Numbered from the stretch's first letter, positions 1-8,864 are shown. The stretch: DNA of 64,000 bases from Asaccharospora irregularis DSM 2635 (GCF_900129815.1 NZ_FQWX01000004.1:49469-113468), one strand, 5' to 3'. Notes: a model not told the origin generated them from the letters alone. Numbers and translations are program-made.

Positions 1-1
1 A

Positions 2-123
2 AGTATAATAGGAGGATTAATTGAAGAATATGATATTCAAAGTGCTGAGGATTACAAGATGAATTAAAAGATTTTCTTAGTGGAACAATGCAAAATATTC
101 TTAAAGTGGAGTTGGATATTCAG
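2..123 (+). pseudogene. IS256-family transposase remnant, N-terminal part
   Basis: Read from position 2, the frame gives a segment ending in EEYDIQSAED; after one missing base near 53-54 it resumes as DELKDFLSGTMQNILKVELD. This matches the N-terminal block of IS256-type transposases, in which an 'SAED-QD-LKDL-GGT-EML-AELD' pattern precedes the DEHLGY motif. The similarity stops before DEHLGY and unrelated sequence follows. The gene is frameshifted and truncated and cannot be functional. The match rests on recall of the family pattern; a BLASTX search would settle it. Confidence 0.6.
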
Positions 124-315
124 TATCAAAGGGTGTTATGACAGATTTAGGAACTTTAACTGTAACACCGTCATGTTCAGGGCGAAGCTTTAGTAAAAGC
201 TATTGGACAAAAGATGCTGGAACATATTACTTTTAAACTTGTAGATAATGAATTAATAGAAAATAGAAGTTTTTTGAAACATATCTCAAATCAAATTATG
301 TTATATAAAAAATAG
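120..315 (+). pseudogene. Unidentified gene tail, frameshifted
   Basis: Two overlapping frames read as one protein tail: SKGVMTDLGTLTVTPSCSG, then after a shift near 180 EALVKAIGQKMLEHITFKLV and on to a stop at 313-315. A strong hairpin terminator follows about 35 nt later, so this looks like the true 3' end of a lost gene. I do not recognise the family. No start codon or upstream part is present. Confidence 0.4.
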
Positions 316-348
316 AGTAATTAAAAAATAAAATGCTTAATTAATTCA

Positions 349-387
349 TATCTTAGAACTCAAAAATCTGTTCTAAGATATTTTTTA
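349..387 (+). terminator. Rho-independent terminator
   Basis: The 10-bp arms ATCTTAGAAC and GTTCTAAGAT enclose a 10-nt loop and are followed by A then TTTTTT. It lies just after the stop of the unidentified gene tail. Confidence 0.75.
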
Positions 388-671
388 CTAAAAAGCTTTC
401 TTTAGAACTAGTACGGAGAACGAAACATAAGTAAGGGAATGTGTTTTAAAACATAAAAGCGGTATAACTAATAAAAGATACGGCTTTTAATTGAGGAAGA
501 AGTTTTTCTATATATTCTACTAAAGGAACACTATCAGATAAAAGAACAATATTTGTCAGCTTTAAAAGAATATCTTTACATAAGTTTTTTTCAGAATCAT
601 TTTTTAGATTAGGTTGATTAAGATAAATAGCTCTTATAGATGATTATATAGATTTAAACTAGTATATAAAA
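388..671. other. Non-coding debris between transposase fragments
   Basis: About 280 bases with stops in all frames and no ribosome site or recognisable product. It separates two pieces that both resemble IS256 transposase, so it is probably decayed insertion material. Confidence 0.4.
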
Positions 672-797
672 TCAATTTATCATGCTTCTAACGAAGAACA
701 AGCTCACCCAACAATGCTTAAAGTAACCGAAAAATGGTCTCTATCTCTTAGAAACTGGCGGAAAGTTTTTTACAGTCTCACTTTACACTATCTATAG
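672..797 (+). pseudogene. Possible IS256-family transposase remnant, central part
   Basis: The frame reads IYHASNEEQAHPTMLKVTEK and then WSLSLRNWRKVFYSLTLHYL before a stop. IS256 transposases have a comparable stretch: a residue string with NEE-A, an aromatic 'EKW' helix, then an 'SW--NW--L---F' segment leading to YP--IR. The match is weaker than that of the 5' fragment but has the same strand and the right order along the protein. There is no start codon and the frame is interrupted. Confidence 0.35.
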
Positions 798-852
798 TTC
801 CAAAAAACTTAACATATTAATAATAAGCTGTATTCTATCATATATTTTATAC

Positions 853-1194
853 TTATTTTGCCACATAATAGGAGTCAATCGACATAATTATTTCTTCGTG
901 TACAATAAGTACCTTGTCTGCATTTTCACCTATAGCCTCATAAACAGTACATTTAGGAAGGTCTCCCTGCTTATTAATTATTGCTATCTTTTTTCCCCTT
1001 TTAATATCCTGAAATTTTTCCATAAAATCAGGCTCAGAATAGATTGAATAGTTAATATTATTATATGTAAAACTTTCATCATTATTTCTATTTATATGGG
1101 GTAAAAACGGAGAAAATCTCCACAAATAGAATATAAAACAAGCTAGAAATATTGATAGCACAATCAAAATTTTAAAGTTATTATTTTTTTTCAT
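853..1194 (-). CDS. Small membrane-anchored hypothetical protein
   Basis: This 113-residue protein has a lysine-rich N-terminus (MKKNNN) and one hydrophobic segment at about residues 8-24, followed by about 85 polar residues. The topology fits an N-terminal anchor with the rest outside the membrane. No lipobox cysteine or catalytic motif is visible and I do not recognise the family. Upstream on the minus strand is AAGAAAGGGTG, about 14 nt before the ATG, which is an adequate but distant ribosome site. It sits inside a region of broken genes but is itself unbroken. Confidence 0.55.
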   Translation of the reverse strand: MKKNNNFKILIVLSIFLACFIFYLWRFSPFLPHINRNNDESFTYNNINYSIYSEPDFMEKFQDIKRGKKIAIINKQGDLPKCTVYEAIGENADKVLIVHEEIIMSIDSYYVAK

Positions 1195-1344
1195 AGTATA
1201 CTAAATTCACCCTTTCTTAATCATTTACTAATAAAAATAACTAGATAAATGTTTTATTCCTAAACTTAAAAGCAAATATTGCAAAATATAAAATTACAGA
1301 AACTAAGAGTGTTAATATGCTTTTTATTGTAGTACTTTTAGCCT

Positions 1345-1500
1345 CTAAGCTGTAATATTTCCCATTGTTCGCCCATTAATATAGTTTCCATTGTTAAAAG
1401 TTCTGCTAAAACTTGAATTATACCCAAAACAAGAACCTACCATAGTAAATACTAATGTACTTGTTATAATTACTATTGACTTTAACTTTTTACTCATCAT
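1345..1500 (-). CDS. Small secreted or lipoprotein-like peptide
   Basis: A 51-residue protein starting MMSKKLKSIV. I chose the ATG at 1500 because GGAG lies 5-6 nt upstream (AGGAGAAATT then ATG ATG). Residues 7-22 are hydrophobic, and a VGSC sequence follows that could act as a weak lipobox or lie next to a signal peptidase site. The mature part would be about 28 residues rich in N, S and G. A longer frame reaching 1530 exists but lacks a ribosome site. The function is unknown. Confidence 0.4.
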   Translation of the reverse strand: MMSKKLKSIVIITSTLVFTMVGSCFGYNSSFSRTFNNGNYINGRTMGNITA

Positions 1501-1772
1501 AATTTCTCCTATATATACCAATAAATTCATTTTTATACGTTAATTACTATAACATAAATTGTAGAAGATATAAAAATAATAATAGATGAAATTAATCTAA
1601 GTTTCGACAACAAGATATATTACTATACTATATCTAAACAACTTTTGAGCTATTTTAGTTTTAGTTAGTTATTTTTTTATTGTAAACATAGTAAAAGAAA
1701 AGACTAAGGTATCTGGACTTATGGTAAGGGTTCCGGGAAAAGGTACACCAACACTCCACAGCTAATCTATTC

Positions 1773-2025
1773 AGAGTGAGTATAGGTTTTTCAATAGCAT
1801 TAGCTGCATTTTTGCCGGTTTATGTAAATACTATTAGGGGTGAAGCGATGTAGATGAAATTCTAATACATGCATCTAGAGTTCTTGGAGCTGTAATGATG
1901 GACTTTAGGATGCTTGGAAATGTAGATATTATAATAGTGTGCATGATAGATATTTCAATATGGGGCAGGATTTATGATTTAATTTTACAGGGAGTATTTA
2001 AATTTTTAACTCCTTATATTAAGTA
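1773..2025 (+). pseudogene. ABC transporter permease remnant (SsuC/TauC type)
   Basis: Interrupted frames contain FSIALAAFLPVYVNTIRGEA, then after a stop/shift DEILIHASRVLGA, and finally IWGRIYDLILQGVFKFLTPY before a stop near 2023. In SsuC/TauC/NrtB permeases the 'FP-Y-NT--G---VD--LIE-AR-LGA' loop and the 'G--ID-LL---E---TPW' C-terminus have this order. The N-terminal half and the segment between the loop and the last helix are missing. It is directly followed by a truncated ATPase of the same transporter class. Confidence 0.6.
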
Positions 2026-2050
2026 GAGATGAATATTATTAAGAGAAACT

Positions 2051-2248
2051 ATGCTTGAAATAAAAGACATCACAGTTGAGTTTGAAAACAATAAAGAGAA
2101 AAAAAGAGTTTTGAACTCTACTTACCTAGATATTAAAAAAGGTAAAATAGTAAGTATAATAGGTCCAAGCGGTTGTGGAAAATCTACTTTTTTAAGTGTG
2201 ATTGGAGGAATAAATACCTATACATTTAATTTTTCAAAAATAACTTAG
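2051..2248 (+). pseudogene. Truncated ABC transporter ATPase (SsuB type)
   Basis: The 65-codon frame starts MLEIKDITVEFENNKEKKRV and includes an intact Walker A, GPSGCGKST, at about residues 38-46, then ends after SVIGGINTY in unrelated sequence. A working ABC ATPase needs about 240 residues including LSGGQ, Walker B and the switch histidine, all absent here. It lies 26 nt after the permease remnant, the gene order of sulfonate/nitrate-type importers. The transporter is dead. Confidence 0.8.
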
Positions 2249-2264
2249 TAAGCTTACTAAGTTA
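2241..2264. repeat. 24-bp perfect palindrome over the truncation point
   Basis: TAACTTAGTAAG is followed immediately by its exact reverse complement, with no loop. The stop codon of the truncated ATPase lies inside it. There is no T-run after it, so it is a poor terminator; it may be a binding site or a deletion scar. Confidence 0.6.
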
Positions 2265-2648
2265 AAGTTATAATAGTACAATAATCTTTATATATAAAAA
2301 TAACTAAAAGACTCGCTTAATCAAAATTAGAGTAGATATGTGATATAATAGCCCTTGTAAAAGCATAAAAGTCCAACAAGGTAGCTCTATAAGCAAAATA
2401 CAAATTATTGGAATAATTATATATTCAAATAACTACAAGTTATTATTAATCAACAGACTTTTGGAGTATAACCAGAAGTAATTTAACTTGTATTAATGCT
2501 TGCAATGTCAAACTTATTGCTAGTAAATGGTTAATAGTATAAATAATAATCAGTACATTGGTTGTAATTCTTAATTTTAATATTTAGAAAATTAATTGTA
2601 TTTAAAAATAAAAAGACATTAAAAATTTAATTTGGAGGAGATGATTAT
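2265..2648. other. AT-rich intergenic region, no gene seen
   Basis: Nearly 400 bases lacking an open frame with a ribosome site. It ends in GGAGGAG, the ribosome site of the glycosyltransferase. It presumably contains that operon's promoter, but I cannot place a convincing -35/-10 pair. Confidence 0.4.
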
Positions 2649-3575
2649 ATGAAAAAAATAGCGGTATTAGTACCATGTTATAACGAGGAATTGACTATAA
2701 AAGCAGTTATCAATGATTTTAAAAATGTAATTCCAGATGCTGATATTTATGTTTATGATAATAACTCAAAAGATAAAACTGCACAAATAGCAAGAGAAGA
2801 GGGAGCTATAGTCGTTAGAGAATATCGCCAGGGCAAAGGCAATGTAGTAAGAAGTATGTTCAGAGACATAGAGGCGGATGTATATATAATGGTCGACGGT
2901 GACGATACATATCCTGCTAAGGATGCATATAATGTTGCAAAACTTGTAATGGAAGGAAAGGCGGATATGGCGATAGGGGATAGGCTATCGAGTACGTATT
3001 TTACGGAAAATAAGAGACCGTTTCACAATACAGGAAACAGATTGGTTAGAGCTTTGATAAATAAAATATTTAAGAGTGATATAAAAGATATAATGACAGG
3101 ATGTAGAGCGTTTAATAGAAAATTTGTAAAATCTTTCCCAGTTTTATCTAAAGGTTTTGAAATAGAGACGGAAATGAGTATACATGCATTAGATAAAAGA
3201 TTTTTAATCGGAGAAGTAGAGATAGATTATAGAGATAGACCGGATGGAAGTCAGTCAAAACTAAACACGTTTAGAGATGGATTTAAAGTACTAAAAACTA
3301 TATTAAATTTATACAAAGATTACAAACCACTATCATTTTTTGGAAGTATCTCAGCTGTATTATTTATAATAGGTGTATTAGCATTTGTACCTGTATTTTT
3401 AGGATTTATAAAAACTGGATTAGTAGCCAAATTCCCAACTTTAATAGTATCAATTGGACTTATGACATCTGCATTGGTATCGTTAGCGTGTGGGTTTATA
3501 CTAGATACAGTTAAGAAGCACTCAGATCAATTTTATGAAATAGCAATGAATTTATTAGAGAAAGGTGATAAATAA
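2649..3575 (+). CDS. Family 2 glycosyltransferase with two C-terminal membrane helices
   Basis: The 308-residue protein has the GT-A layout of DPM1/GtrB-like enzymes: VPCYNEE at 8-14, a DNNS segment near 37-40, the metal-binding DGDD at 83-86, and a TGCRAFNR acceptor-side motif near 150. Two hydrophobic segments at about 229-252 and 262-288 anchor it. Such enzymes typically transfer a sugar from a nucleotide donor to polyprenyl phosphate at the inner leaflet. GGAGGAG sits 6-7 nt before the ATG. The next gene starts 3 nt after the stop and encodes a multispanning protein, so the pair probably works as lipid-sugar maker plus membrane partner. The sugar is not predictable. Confidence 0.88.
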   Translation: MKKIAVLVPCYNEELTIKAVINDFKNVIPDADIYVYDNNSKDKTAQIAREEGAIVVREYRQGKGNVVRSMFRDIEADVYIMVDGDDTYPAKDAYNVAKLVMEGKADMAIGDRLSSTYFTENKRPFHNTGNRLVRALINKIFKSDIKDIMTGCRAFNRKFVKSFPVLSKGFEIETEMSIHALDKRFLIGEVEIDYRDRPDGSQSKLNTFRDGFKVLKTILNLYKDYKPLSFFGSISAVLFIIGVLAFVPVFLGFIKTGLVAKFPTLIVSIGLMTSALVSLACGFILDTVKKHSDQFYEIAMNLLEKGDK

Positions 3576-3578
3576 TAT

Positions 3579-4874
3579 ATGGACTTAGATAAATCAAAAA
3601 ATATCTTAGGAAAAACTAAAAAATTATCATTTTTATATATTAGCCTGATGGTTATATTTTTATTAACTATGTCTTTATCATATGCTATACCTAATAAAAG
3701 CATAATCAACCATACTAGAGAATCGATACCACTACTTAAGTATGAGGGATTGTATCCAAAGGTAATGTCGGATTCTTATTCTAACCAACTAGATAATTTT
3801 ACTGATTCATGGATGTTGAGTATAGCCATAGGTGGTGACAATAGTCATCCAATAAAGTCTGCACTTGAGAATTCATTTAAAAATGATAAGGAGATTGAGA
3901 GTAAAATAGACAACCTAGCTAAAACAATAGATAGTGATAGTGCGAAGCGGGGTTCATACAGTAGATATTGGCATGGATATTTGATAGTTCTTAGACCATT
4001 ACTAACAAAGTTTAATTACGAGGAGATAAGATACCTAAACTCATTTATGATAATGGCTGTTTTTATGTTGGTTTGCTATTTGATAAAAAGAGAACTTGGG
4101 GCTAAATATTCATTTACCTTCCTAATAACTATGATTGCAATAAAGATACTTATAGCTCCTATGTCACTTCAATTTTCAAATATGTTTTATGTAACGTTTT
4201 TTAGTATGATAGCAGTACTTATTTATCATAAAAAAATAAAGCAGGATGATTTAAGTATATATACTTTTTTTGCAATAGGTTCTGTAACTAGTTTTATGGA
4301 TTTATTGACAACACCTATTTTATCATTAGGGATACCATTAATAACATATATTTTGTTGGAAGAAAGTGAAAGTAAATTTATAGAAAACTTTATAAATATA
4401 ATAAAATTGTCTACTATATGGACATTAGGATACGCAGTAACTTGGGCATCAAAATGGGTATTAGCAAGTATTGTGCTTAGAAGAAACATAATAAAAGAGT
4501 CGTTATCACAAATATTGGTTAGGACATCTTCAGTAGCAGCAAATACAGTACTAAATAGACATGAAGTAATACAAAAAAATACAGAGTTAATATTTGATGA
4601 TTTTACAATAAAGATATTTTTAGCGGCACTTGTTTTATGGCTAGTACTATTAGTTATTTATAAAAAAAATAAAATAATTAATATGATTCCTGTGCTTATA
4701 ATAAGTGTATATCCATTTATATGGTATTCAGTATTGAAGAACCATTCATATATGCATTTTTGGTTTACTTATAGAAGCTTAGGTGTAACAGTATTTTCAT
4801 TGTTAACATTTATGGCTTACTCAATAGATACATCGAGGATTAAAAGTATTTTTAAAAAACATGCTAAGAGATAA
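3579..4874 (+). CDS. Multispanning membrane protein, possible GT-C-like partner
   Basis: The 431-residue protein has about ten hydrophobic helices (first at about 17-36). Between helix 1 and the next helix (at about 150) lies a roughly 115-residue extracytoplasmic stretch with acidic positions (DSWMLSIAIGGDNSH). That topology, one helix, a large outer loop and then many helices, is typical of GT-C transferases and their relatives, but I see no diagnostic motif. It is translationally linked to the upstream GT2 enzyme (3-nt gap), and a hairpin terminator follows. Inference: it uses or moves the lipid-linked sugar made by its neighbour, for example in cell-surface polymer decoration. Confidence 0.7.
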   Translation: MDLDKSKNILGKTKKLSFLYISLMVIFLLTMSLSYAIPNKSIINHTRESIPLLKYEGLYPKVMSDSYSNQLDNFTDSWMLSIAIGGDNSHPIKSALENSFKNDKEIESKIDNLAKTIDSDSAKRGSYSRYWHGYLIVLRPLLTKFNYEEIRYLNSFMIMAVFMLVCYLIKRELGAKYSFTFLITMIAIKILIAPMSLQFSNMFYVTFFSMIAVLIYHKKIKQDDLSIYTFFAIGSVTSFMDLLTTPILSLGIPLITYILLEESESKFIENFINIIKLSTIWTLGYAVTWASKWVLASIVLRRNIIKESLSQILVRTSSVAANTVLNRHEVIQKNTELIFDDFTIKIFLAALVLWLVLLVIYKKNKIINMIPVLIISVYPFIWYSVLKNHSYMHFWFTYRSLGVTVFSLLTFMAYSIDTSRIKSIFKKHAKR

Positions 4875-4968
4875 TATATTTAAATTTAATATAGAAATAA
4901 GGTAGTTATAGAGTTTGTTAAATGCGAGGGTTAGAGAAATAAAAATTTTAAAATTATATTAAGAAATT

Positions 4969-5001
4969 AGCACTAATCTTTCCATGAGATAGTGCTTTTT
5001 C
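4969..5001 (+). terminator. Terminator of the glycosyltransferase pair
   Basis: AGCACTA pairs with TAGTGCT across a 14-nt loop and is followed by TTTTTC. Confidence 0.7.
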
Positions 5002-5065
5002 TATTTATTGAGTAATAGATGGTTACAATATATAATATATATAAAAACCGGAAAGGGCTATACTT

Positions 5066-5872
5066 ATGATTAAAATAAAAAATAGGATTTGCTCAAACAA
5101 TAAACAACCATCTCTTCTGTTGAGAAAAGAAGCTTTAGATGTTTTTATAATAAAACAAAAAAGAACTTGCTATGATTCGTTCTATCCATTTAAAATATTA
5201 TCAAAAAATAGATTTGAAAGAATTGATTTTGAACCAATTACTATATTGTACGGAGGAAATGGATCGGGCAAATCAACAGCATTAAATGTTATAGCAGAAA
5301 AAACACAGGTAGACAGAGACTCTATTTATAATAAGTCCGATTTTTACTTAGATTATGTTAATATATGTGAAATGTATATTGAAGATAAAATCCCTGAAAA
5401 TAGTAGAATTATAACAAGCGATGATGTATTTGACTATATGTTAAATATTAGAAATATTAACCAAGGGGTTGATCAAAAAAGAGAAGAACTTTTCAAAGAA
5501 TATTTAGAAATTAAAGGATCTAGTTTTCAAATGAGTTCTCTAGAGGATTACGATGAATTAAAAAGAGTTAATAATGTTAAAAGTAAGACTCAATCTAAGT
5601 TTGTACGTGAAAACTTAATGAATAATGTCAGAGGATATTCTAATGGAGAAAATGCGTTTAGATATTTTAATGAGTATATAGAAAATAAAATTAATAGACA
5701 ATTAAAGGAATCTAATCAAAAAAATTATGAGGAAAAGTTAATTTTAGAAAATAGGATGAGCAATATAATTTCAATGCTATGTATTGAGAGTAATATTGAT
5801 AAAAAAGCTGAGTACGAGAAGGAGTATGAGTTAATTTTAACAAAATTAAAAATGTTTAATGATAAAATATAA
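5066..5872 (+). CDS. AAA/ABC-like ATPase with no visible Walker B
   Basis: In this 268-residue protein FEPITILYGG is followed by NGSGKST (Walker A, about residues 68-76). A GYSNGENAFRYF block at about 190-201 resembles the signature region of overcoding-type single-protein AAA/SMC-like ATPases. In that family an LDEPE Walker B and a THSP switch follow within about 20-60 residues. Here they are absent: the protein instead ends in about 60 charged, coiled-coil-like residues (from IENKINRQLK). It may be a truncated or chimeric gene, or a non-hydrolysing regulator. The ribosome site GGAAAGGG lies about 10 nt before the ATG. Cellular role unknown. Confidence 0.6.
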   Translation: MIKIKNRICSNNKQPSLLLRKEALDVFIIKQKRTCYDSFYPFKILSKNRFERIDFEPITILYGGNGSGKSTALNVIAEKTQVDRDSIYNKSDFYLDYVNICEMYIEDKIPENSRIITSDDVFDYMLNIRNINQGVDQKREELFKEYLEIKGSSFQMSSLEDYDELKRVNNVKSKTQSKFVRENLMNNVRGYSNGENAFRYFNEYIENKINRQLKESNQKNYEEKLILENRMSNIISMLCIESNIDKKAEYEKEYELILTKLKMFNDKI

Positions 5873-6040
5873 GTTAAAACTTACTTTAATATTGATTAAT
5901 TTAATAATTAATATTAAAAATTTTATGACAATTTGAGTATTTATTTACAACTAAATAAAAACATGCTACATTTACTGTATGCACATAAAAAATCTTGGGG
6001 CTTAGGAAAACGTTATATTAAAATGTGTAGTTAAGGGGTG

Positions 6041-6068
6041 GAGTACCTTTAGAAAGCTAAGGGTATTC
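6041..6068 (+). promoter_or_regulatory. Leader hairpin ahead of methionine gamma-lyase
   Basis: A 12-bp stem with an AAAG loop (arms around GAGTACCTTTAG and CTAAGGGTATTC, with three G-T pairs) lies 54 nt before the start codon. The following T-run is only TTTAAG, so termination would be weak. It does not match the SAM-I consensus, and the T-box sequence AGGGTGGNACC is only partly resembled by the AGGGGTGGAGTACC upstream. Its role is open. Confidence 0.4.
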
Positions 6069-6122
6069 TTTAAGAACATTAGTTAAAAATTAAACTATTA
6101 AAATTTAAGGGGGAAATTAAGA

Positions 6123-7313
6123 ATGGAGAACTTAAAAAATCAAAAATTTGCTACGAAGACAATACACGGAGGGTACAAAAAAGATTCCTCAGGTGCTCTA
6201 ACAACACCTATTTATCAAACATCTACATTTGTATTTGATAATGCAGAACAGGGTGGAAGAAGATTCGCATTAGAAGAGGGAGGATATATATATACTAGAC
6301 TTGGAAATCCTACTAATACTCAATTAGAGGAAAAAGTTGCTTTACTTGAAGGTGCAGAAGCTTGTGTATCAACAGCTTCAGGAATAGGTGCAATAACTTC
6401 AGCTTTATGGACAGCTTTAAAAGCAGGAGATCATGTAGTTGCAAGTAAAACCTTATATGGATGCACATATGCAATGTTTAACCATGGTATTAGTAGATAC
6501 GGAGTAGAGATTACTTTTGTTGATGCCGCAAATCTAGATGAAGTAAAGGCTGCTATGAGAGAAAATACTAAAGTTGTTTACTTAGAGACTCCAGCAAATC
6601 CAGATTTAAAGTTAGTAGATATAGAGGCTGTATCTAAAGTAGCTCACGAAACAGAGGGATGTATAGTAATGGTTGATAATACTTTCTGTACTCCATACAT
6701 ACAAAGACCGTTAGAATTAGGAGCAGATGTAGTAGTTCACTCAGCTACTAAATATTTAAATGGGCATGGAGATGTTATAGCAGGATTTGTTGTTGGTAAG
6801 TTAGACTTTATAAATCAAGTAAGACTATTTGGAATCAAAGATATGACGGGTTCTGTGTTAAGCCCGTTTGATGCATATTTAATAATAAGAGGAATGAAAA
6901 CTTTACAAATAAGAATGGATAGACACTGTAAGAATGCTATGGAAGTAGCTAAATTCTTAGAATCACATGAAAATGTGACAAAAATTAATTATCCGGGGCT
7001 TGAAAGTTTCCCACAATATGAATTAGCAAAAAAACAAATGGATCTTCCAGGAGGAATGATTGCTTTTGAAGTTAAGGGGGGACTAGAATCTGGTAAAAAA
7101 TTACTTAATTCTTTAGAGTTATGTGTTTTAGCAGTTAGTTTAGGTGATTGTGAAACACTAATACAACATCCTGCCTCAATGACTCATTCTCCATATACAC
7201 CAGAGGAAAGAGCTGAAGCTGGCATATCTGAAGGTTTAATAAGAATATCAGTTGGATTAGAAGATGTAGAGGATATAATAGCGGACTTAAAACAAGGACT
7301 TGATAGATTATAA
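6123..7313 (+). CDS. megL: Methionine gamma-lyase (PLP-dependent)
   Basis: The 396-residue protein belongs to the Cys/Met-metabolism PLP family. The PLP-binding lysine is K210 in [12 protein letters not shown], and TASGIGAI and YTRLGNPT contact PLP and the neighbouring subunit. Y112 and C114 in LYGCTY are characteristic: the cysteine corresponds to the one that sets methionine gamma-lyases apart from cystathionine lyases and synthases. The predicted reaction is L-methionine to methanethiol, 2-oxobutyrate and ammonia, in the cytosol. GGGGGAAA precedes the ATG at 6 nt. It is monocistronic, with a strong terminator, and is followed by an NhaC-type transporter that may serve the same substrate. 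O-acetylhomoserine sulfhydrylase is the main alternative but is usually longer (about 430). Confidence 0.85.
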   Translation: MENLKNQKFATKTIHGGYKKDSSGALTTPIYQTSTFVFDNAEQGGRRFALEEGGYIYTRLGNPTNTQLEEKVALLEGAEACVSTASGIGAITSALWTALKAGDHVVASKTLYGCTYAMFNHGISRYGVEITFVDAANLDEVKAAMRENTKVVYLETPANPDLKLVDIEAVSKVAHETEGCIVMVDNTFCTPYIQRPLELGADVVVHSATKYLNGHGDVIAGFVVGKLDFINQVRLFGIKDMTGSVLSPFDAYLIIRGMKTLQIRMDRHCKNAMEVAKFLESHENVTKINYPGLESFPQYELAKKQMDLPGGMIAFEVKGGLESGKKLLNSLELCVLAVSLGDCETLIQHPASMTHSPYTPEERAEAGISEGLIRISVGLEDVEDIIADLKQGLDRL

Positions 7314-7362
7314 AAAAGTAAAAGGTTGCTAAAAAATTTGTAGCATAATAAATAGTATATTT

Positions 7363-7405
7363 AAAACTACCAGGGAAGATATATAATACCTTCTCTGGTA
7401 GTTTT
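7363..7405 (+). terminator. Terminator after megL
   Basis: AAAACTACCAGGGAAG pairs with CTTCTCTGGTAGTTTT around an AT-rich loop. The stem is long, and the T-run comes from the 3' arm. Confidence 0.8.
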
Positions 7406-7436
7406 ACCTTAAATTAATTTAGAAGGGATAGAAAAT

Positions 7437-8756
7437 ATGCAAAACGTAAGCAATCAAGTTGAAAATAAAGGTAATGCATTTGCATTACTTCCAATAGGAG
7501 TATTTTTAGTTCTATTTTTAGGAAGTGGTATTGTAATAGGAGATTTTTATAAAATGCCTGCATTAACGGCATTTGTAATTGCAGCTGGTGTAGCCTTTAT
7601 GACTAATCCTAAAGAATCTCTAGATACTAAAATGGAAATATTCTGTAAAAGCGCGGGAGATAGTAATATACTTATAATGCTTGTAATTTTCCTACTAGCA
7701 GGAGCATTTGGGAGTGTAGCCAAGGCAATGGGTGGGGTAGATTCAACGGTTAATCTGAGTTTATCAGTTCTGCCTCCCAATCTACTAGTTCCGGGCCTAT
7801 TTTTAGTAGTTTGCTTTATATCTACATCTATGGGAACATCAGTTGGAACAATCTCTGCATTAACGCCTATAGCATTAGGTATTTCTCAAAAGACTGGAAT
7901 GCAACTAGAATTACTAGTAGCAATAATAGTAGGGGGAGCCATGGTTGGAGACAATTTGTCTATGATATCTGATACAACCATAGCTGCAGCAAGTACACAA
8001 GGTTGTGAATTAAAGGATAAAGTAAAGATGAACTTTCTTGTAGTACTACCAGCGGCATTAGTAAGTCTCATAATAATATCTATAATGTCATCAGGCTACG
8101 GGGTTACTTCAGCTGAGGCTGGATCTTATGAGATAATAAAGGTTGTACCATATGTAACTGTTTTAGTAGGCGCTTTATTGGGTGCCAATGTTTTTGTACT
8201 TCTTGCCGGTGGGATTTTATTTGCTGGTGCAATAGGTATACTAACAAATGCTATAGATATATGGGGATTTATTGGGGCTGTATCCGAAGGTATGGCTGGA
8301 ATGCAAGAGTTATGTATATTGGTATTGATAGTAGGAGGAGTAATAGGATTAATAAAATATAATGGCGGTATAGATTTTATACTAAACTTTATAACAAGTA
8401 GGATAAAGACAGCAACAGGTGCTAAATTTGGTATAGCGTTACTTGCAAGTGTAATAGATTTATGTACTGCAAACAATACAATAACTATAATAACAGCTGG
8501 ACCTTTGGCTAAGGATATTGGAGAAAAGTATAATCTTGACCCAAGAAAAATAGCTAGTATGTTAGATATGTTCGCATCGTGTTGGCAGGGAATGATACCT
8601 TATGGAGCCCAGGTACTAACAGCTGTTGGAATAGCCGGGGTTTCTTCTGTAGGAATAATAAAATATTTACATTATCCTATGTTATTGCTTATATTCGCGA
8701 TCATATCTATAACTATAGATTTTTCATTTCTAAAGAAAGGTAAGAGAGCGAGTTAA
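7437..8756 (+). CDS. NhaC-family Na+/H+ antiporter or related exchanger
   Basis: The 439-residue integral membrane protein has about 11-12 hydrophobic helices. NhaC/ion-transporter superfamily features include GTSVGTISALTPIA near 124-137, GDNLSMISDTTIAAA near 162-176 and CTANNTITII near 342-351, with polar residues inside helices. Family members exchange Na+ for H+, malate/lactate or, in some lineages, handle methionine. The position right after methionine gamma-lyase suggests the last, but this is inference only. AGAAGGGA lies about 8 nt before the ATG. A symmetrical terminator separates it from the next gene on the opposite strand. Confidence 0.82.
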   Translation: MQNVSNQVENKGNAFALLPIGVFLVLFLGSGIVIGDFYKMPALTAFVIAAGVAFMTNPKESLDTKMEIFCKSAGDSNILIMLVIFLLAGAFGSVAKAMGGVDSTVNLSLSVLPPNLLVPGLFLVVCFISTSMGTSVGTISALTPIALGISQKTGMQLELLVAIIVGGAMVGDNLSMISDTTIAAASTQGCELKDKVKMNFLVVLPAALVSLIIISIMSSGYGVTSAEAGSYEIIKVVPYVTVLVGALLGANVFVLLAGGILFAGAIGILTNAIDIWGFIGAVSEGMAGMQELCILVLIVGGVIGLIKYNGGIDFILNFITSRIKTATGAKFGIALLASVIDLCTANNTITIITAGPLAKDIGEKYNLDPRKIASMLDMFASCWQGMIPYGAQVLTAVGIAGVSSVGIIKYLHYPMLLLIFAIISITIDFSFLKKGKRAS

Positions 8757-8768
8757 TTTGGACAGTTT

Positions 8769-8819
8769 AAATAACCTCTACGAGTATTGTGAATACAAAG
8801 TACTTGTAGAGGTTTATTT
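8769..8819. terminator. Bidirectional terminator
   Basis: AAATAACCTCTACgAGTA pairs with TACTtGTAGAGGTTTATTT. It has A-rich and T-rich flanks and stands between two converging genes. Confidence 0.75.
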
Positions 8820-8864
8820 ATAAAATAAATAATGTATATATATGTAATATAATAAATAGGGTTT

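Noticed and set aside
6020..6068. T-box riboswitch ahead of megL
   Set aside because: The AGGGGTGGAGTACC segment only partly resembles the T-box core, no specifier-loop domain is evident in the short leader, and the gene is catabolic.
7547..8476. Open frames on the minus strand inside the NhaC-type gene
   Set aside because: They lie antisense to a clearly coding membrane protein, have no ribosome sites and mirror its hydrophobic codons.
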